From Liolophura sinensis (lineage: Eukaryota > Mollusca > Polyplacophora > Chitonida > Chitonidae): a stretch of DNA of 64,000 bases. Position 1 is the first letter of the stretch. The number at the start of each line of letters is the position of its first letter. A program made the position numbers and the translations under genes. Location: assembly GCF_032854445.1 (NCBI RefSeq), contig NC_088302.1:23383788-23447787 (forward strand), read 5' to 3'. Below the pieces are notes generated by a model. That model did not search any database. It saw nothing but the letters and a program-made list of their open reading frames with translations, and was not told where the DNA came from. Positions 63,519 to 64,000 of the stretch are shown piece by piece.

Positions 63519-64000
63519 TTGACAGTGGAGTGGATGCTGGAAAATGCTTCTCAGCATGGAACAGAGAAGCTCTCGTATATGTAGCGAACTATAAACTATA
63601 AAAAAAAAATGAAAAAAAAGCAATAACGAATGTCATTCTGTCATTTTCAGATTTTGAAATGTCAGCTTGGAAGAGAGATTTTTTCACATTAATATTCAGG
63701 ATCATAAAACTGTGTTTTTTTCTTTTGCACACAGATAAATAGGTACAGGTGTCTGGATCAAGTGGCAGGTTATTGGAATCGTTAAAGCAATGGGACTTGT
63801 AACAGAACCCACTCATAATTACAATGTGAAAATAGACCAGTATTGATCTGGACAACTGACACAGAGGTTTTCAACGTTAACAAAAAAAGTTATTGGTTTC
63901 CTGAAGTGTAAAGGGCCAGGATTGTAACACGTGAAATTAGGCCATACAGAGTGTGAATTCAATAGGGAGGTCACTTTAACCAATGGAATATTGTACACGT
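63519..64000. other. AT-rich non-coding sequence
   Basis: No repeat or gene is visible. The 88-codon frame at 63589-63855 has no recognised domain. Confidence 0.5.

Overview
This window looks like non-coding DNA from an animal nuclear genome, most likely a marine mollusc and probably a bivalve. The sequence is AT-rich, there is no bacterial gene packing, and I found no open reading frame outside tandem repeats that reads like a real exon. The mollusc assignment is an inference. It rests on the short interspersed elements: one family has a tRNA-like head, a conserved core and an A-rich tail of the type I associate with molluscan Meta-SINEs, and another single copy resembles bivalve V-type SINEs. 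The window is probably intergenic or inside a large intron.

Layout. 1-1.43 kb: single-copy AT-rich DNA. 1.43-3.34 kb: an 11-unit satellite of about 172-175 bp whose monomer contains a piece of the SINE core. 6.0-7.9 kb: a 27-bp minisatellite with higher-order structure. 13.15-13.48 kb: a 44-bp minisatellite. 14.76-14.97 kb: the first of three copies of a short TA-flanked inverted-repeat transposon (MITE); the others are at 21.48-21.68 and 63.30-63.52 kb. 15.40-15.49 kb: two CTCF-like sites. 16.5-16.66 kb: a three-way-junction palindrome. 17.8-18.3 kb: a diverged direct duplication followed by a (TA)n tract. 26.0-27.2 kb: a 24-bp minisatellite flanked by two copies of a roughly 200-bp segment. 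27.8-31.9, 38.1-41.5, 50.4-54.5, 58.1 and 61.8 kb: SINE copies, several with recognisable target-site duplications. 35.1-36.44 kb: a mixed 26/27-bp minisatellite. 44.1-45.4 kb: a purine-rich minisatellite. 45.53-45.65 kb: a foldback hairpin. 60.1-60.5 kb: a 37-bp minisatellite. 62.4-63.26 kb: a 28-bp minisatellite.

The DNA between the repeats is mostly featureless AT-rich sequence. Several islands of about 200-450 bp (near 12.6, 15.4, 23.8, 25.6, 34.2, 37.2, 55.3 and 59.2 kb) have higher GC and no repeats, and look like candidate conserved regulatory elements. No protein-coding gene, rRNA, functional tRNA, CRISPR array or operon could be supported. The long open frames here come from tandem repeats whose unit is often a multiple of three. 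The main story is repeat biology: SINEs that inserted, decayed, and in at least one place appear to have seeded a satellite array.
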